Of a DNA stretch of 64,000 bases, positions 63,799-64,000 are shown in pieces. The DNA comes from Micromussa lordhowensis (taxonomy: Eukaryota > Cnidaria > Anthozoa > Scleractinia > Lobophylliidae). The number at the start of each line of letters is the position of its first letter. Position 1 is the first letter of the stretch. The notes under the pieces were generated by a model. That model made no database searches, had not been told where the DNA came from, and saw only the letters and a list, made by a program, of their open reading frames with translations. Both the position numbers and the translations under genes were made by a program. The stretch covers positions 8,327,739-8,391,738 of the forward strand of contig OZ026596.1 of the NCBI GenBank assembly GCA_964020085.1, read 5' to 3'.

Positions 63799-64000
63799 AC
63801 CAACAGACAACCTGTAAATGCGGTAAAGTAGGGGTGTTTCGTGAAAACCGGGAGGCAACTAACGGATACTTCACTGAAGTCGAGGTAGCAGGAATTCCAT
63901 ACTTAATGCTAACGTAGAATTAATTAGCGTAGAATTAATTAACGGAAATGACTGCAATTTGAACCATTACTTTCTATTTCCTGTTGAAAGGCGTTTTCAG

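Overview
The window looks like nuclear DNA of a cnidarian, most likely a stony coral. The evidence is AT-rich intergenic DNA packed with short inverted-repeat transposons (MITEs), tRNA-derived SINEs of the kind I know from coral sequences, a non-LTR retrotransposon tail, and metazoan-type spliced genes. The species cannot be named from the sequence. There are no prokaryotic features.

The main content is a cluster of seven paralogous genes of the cellular RNA-dependent RNA polymerase family (RDR/QDE-1/EGO-1 type, the double-psi beta-barrel polymerases of small-RNA amplification). They lie at 883-2973 (+), 7562-9601 (-), 15499-17511 (-), 26183-28084 (+), 33272-35191 (+), 42186-44225 (+) and 54106-57236 (+, two coding exons). 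I call them RdRP-1 to RdRP-7. Each encodes a compact 633-696 residue protein that is essentially the RdRP core plus a short C-terminal tail. Only RdRP-7 keeps the catalytic Asp-x-Asp-Gly-Asp motif (D466-L-D468-G-D470). In the other six the motif is RVGGD, DLRDS, QVVAN, DLSGS, GVQGN and DMAGN, so all six should lack metal-dependent polymerase activity. Yet all six have full-length frames with no stop or frameshift. One active enzyme beside six conserved, apparently dead paralogues is the unusual system here. They could be regulatory partners, dsRNA/ssRNA binders or decoys in an RNAi-like defence, but the sequence does not say which.

Several copies appear to have a 5' UTR intron. RdRP-4, -5 and -6 share a similar 3' splice site just upstream of the ATG. 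RdRP-4 and -6 also share a homologous upstream segment ending in a good 5' splice site (22725 and 38916). In RdRP-6 a TTAA-flanked element has landed between the ancestral acceptor and the ATG. RdRP-4, -5 and -6 are mosaics, which suggests gene conversion.

Between the genes, 2974-7561 holds MITEs and a hAT transposase remnant. 9602-15498 and 17512-26182 are mostly nested MITEs, SINEs and a duplicated flank. 28085-42185 holds more of the same plus a 0.6 kb tandem array (39050-40530). 48701-51453 is a DNA transposon with about 395 bp terminal inverted repeats and a 6-bp target duplication. It carries a broken alpha-kinase domain and sits inside what looks like LINE 3' sequence. Downstream of RdRP-7 is a single-exon gene (59673-60566) for a coiled-coil protein with an RNF41-like zinc finger. 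The right end (60567-64000) has no recognisable gene and ends near a SINE.
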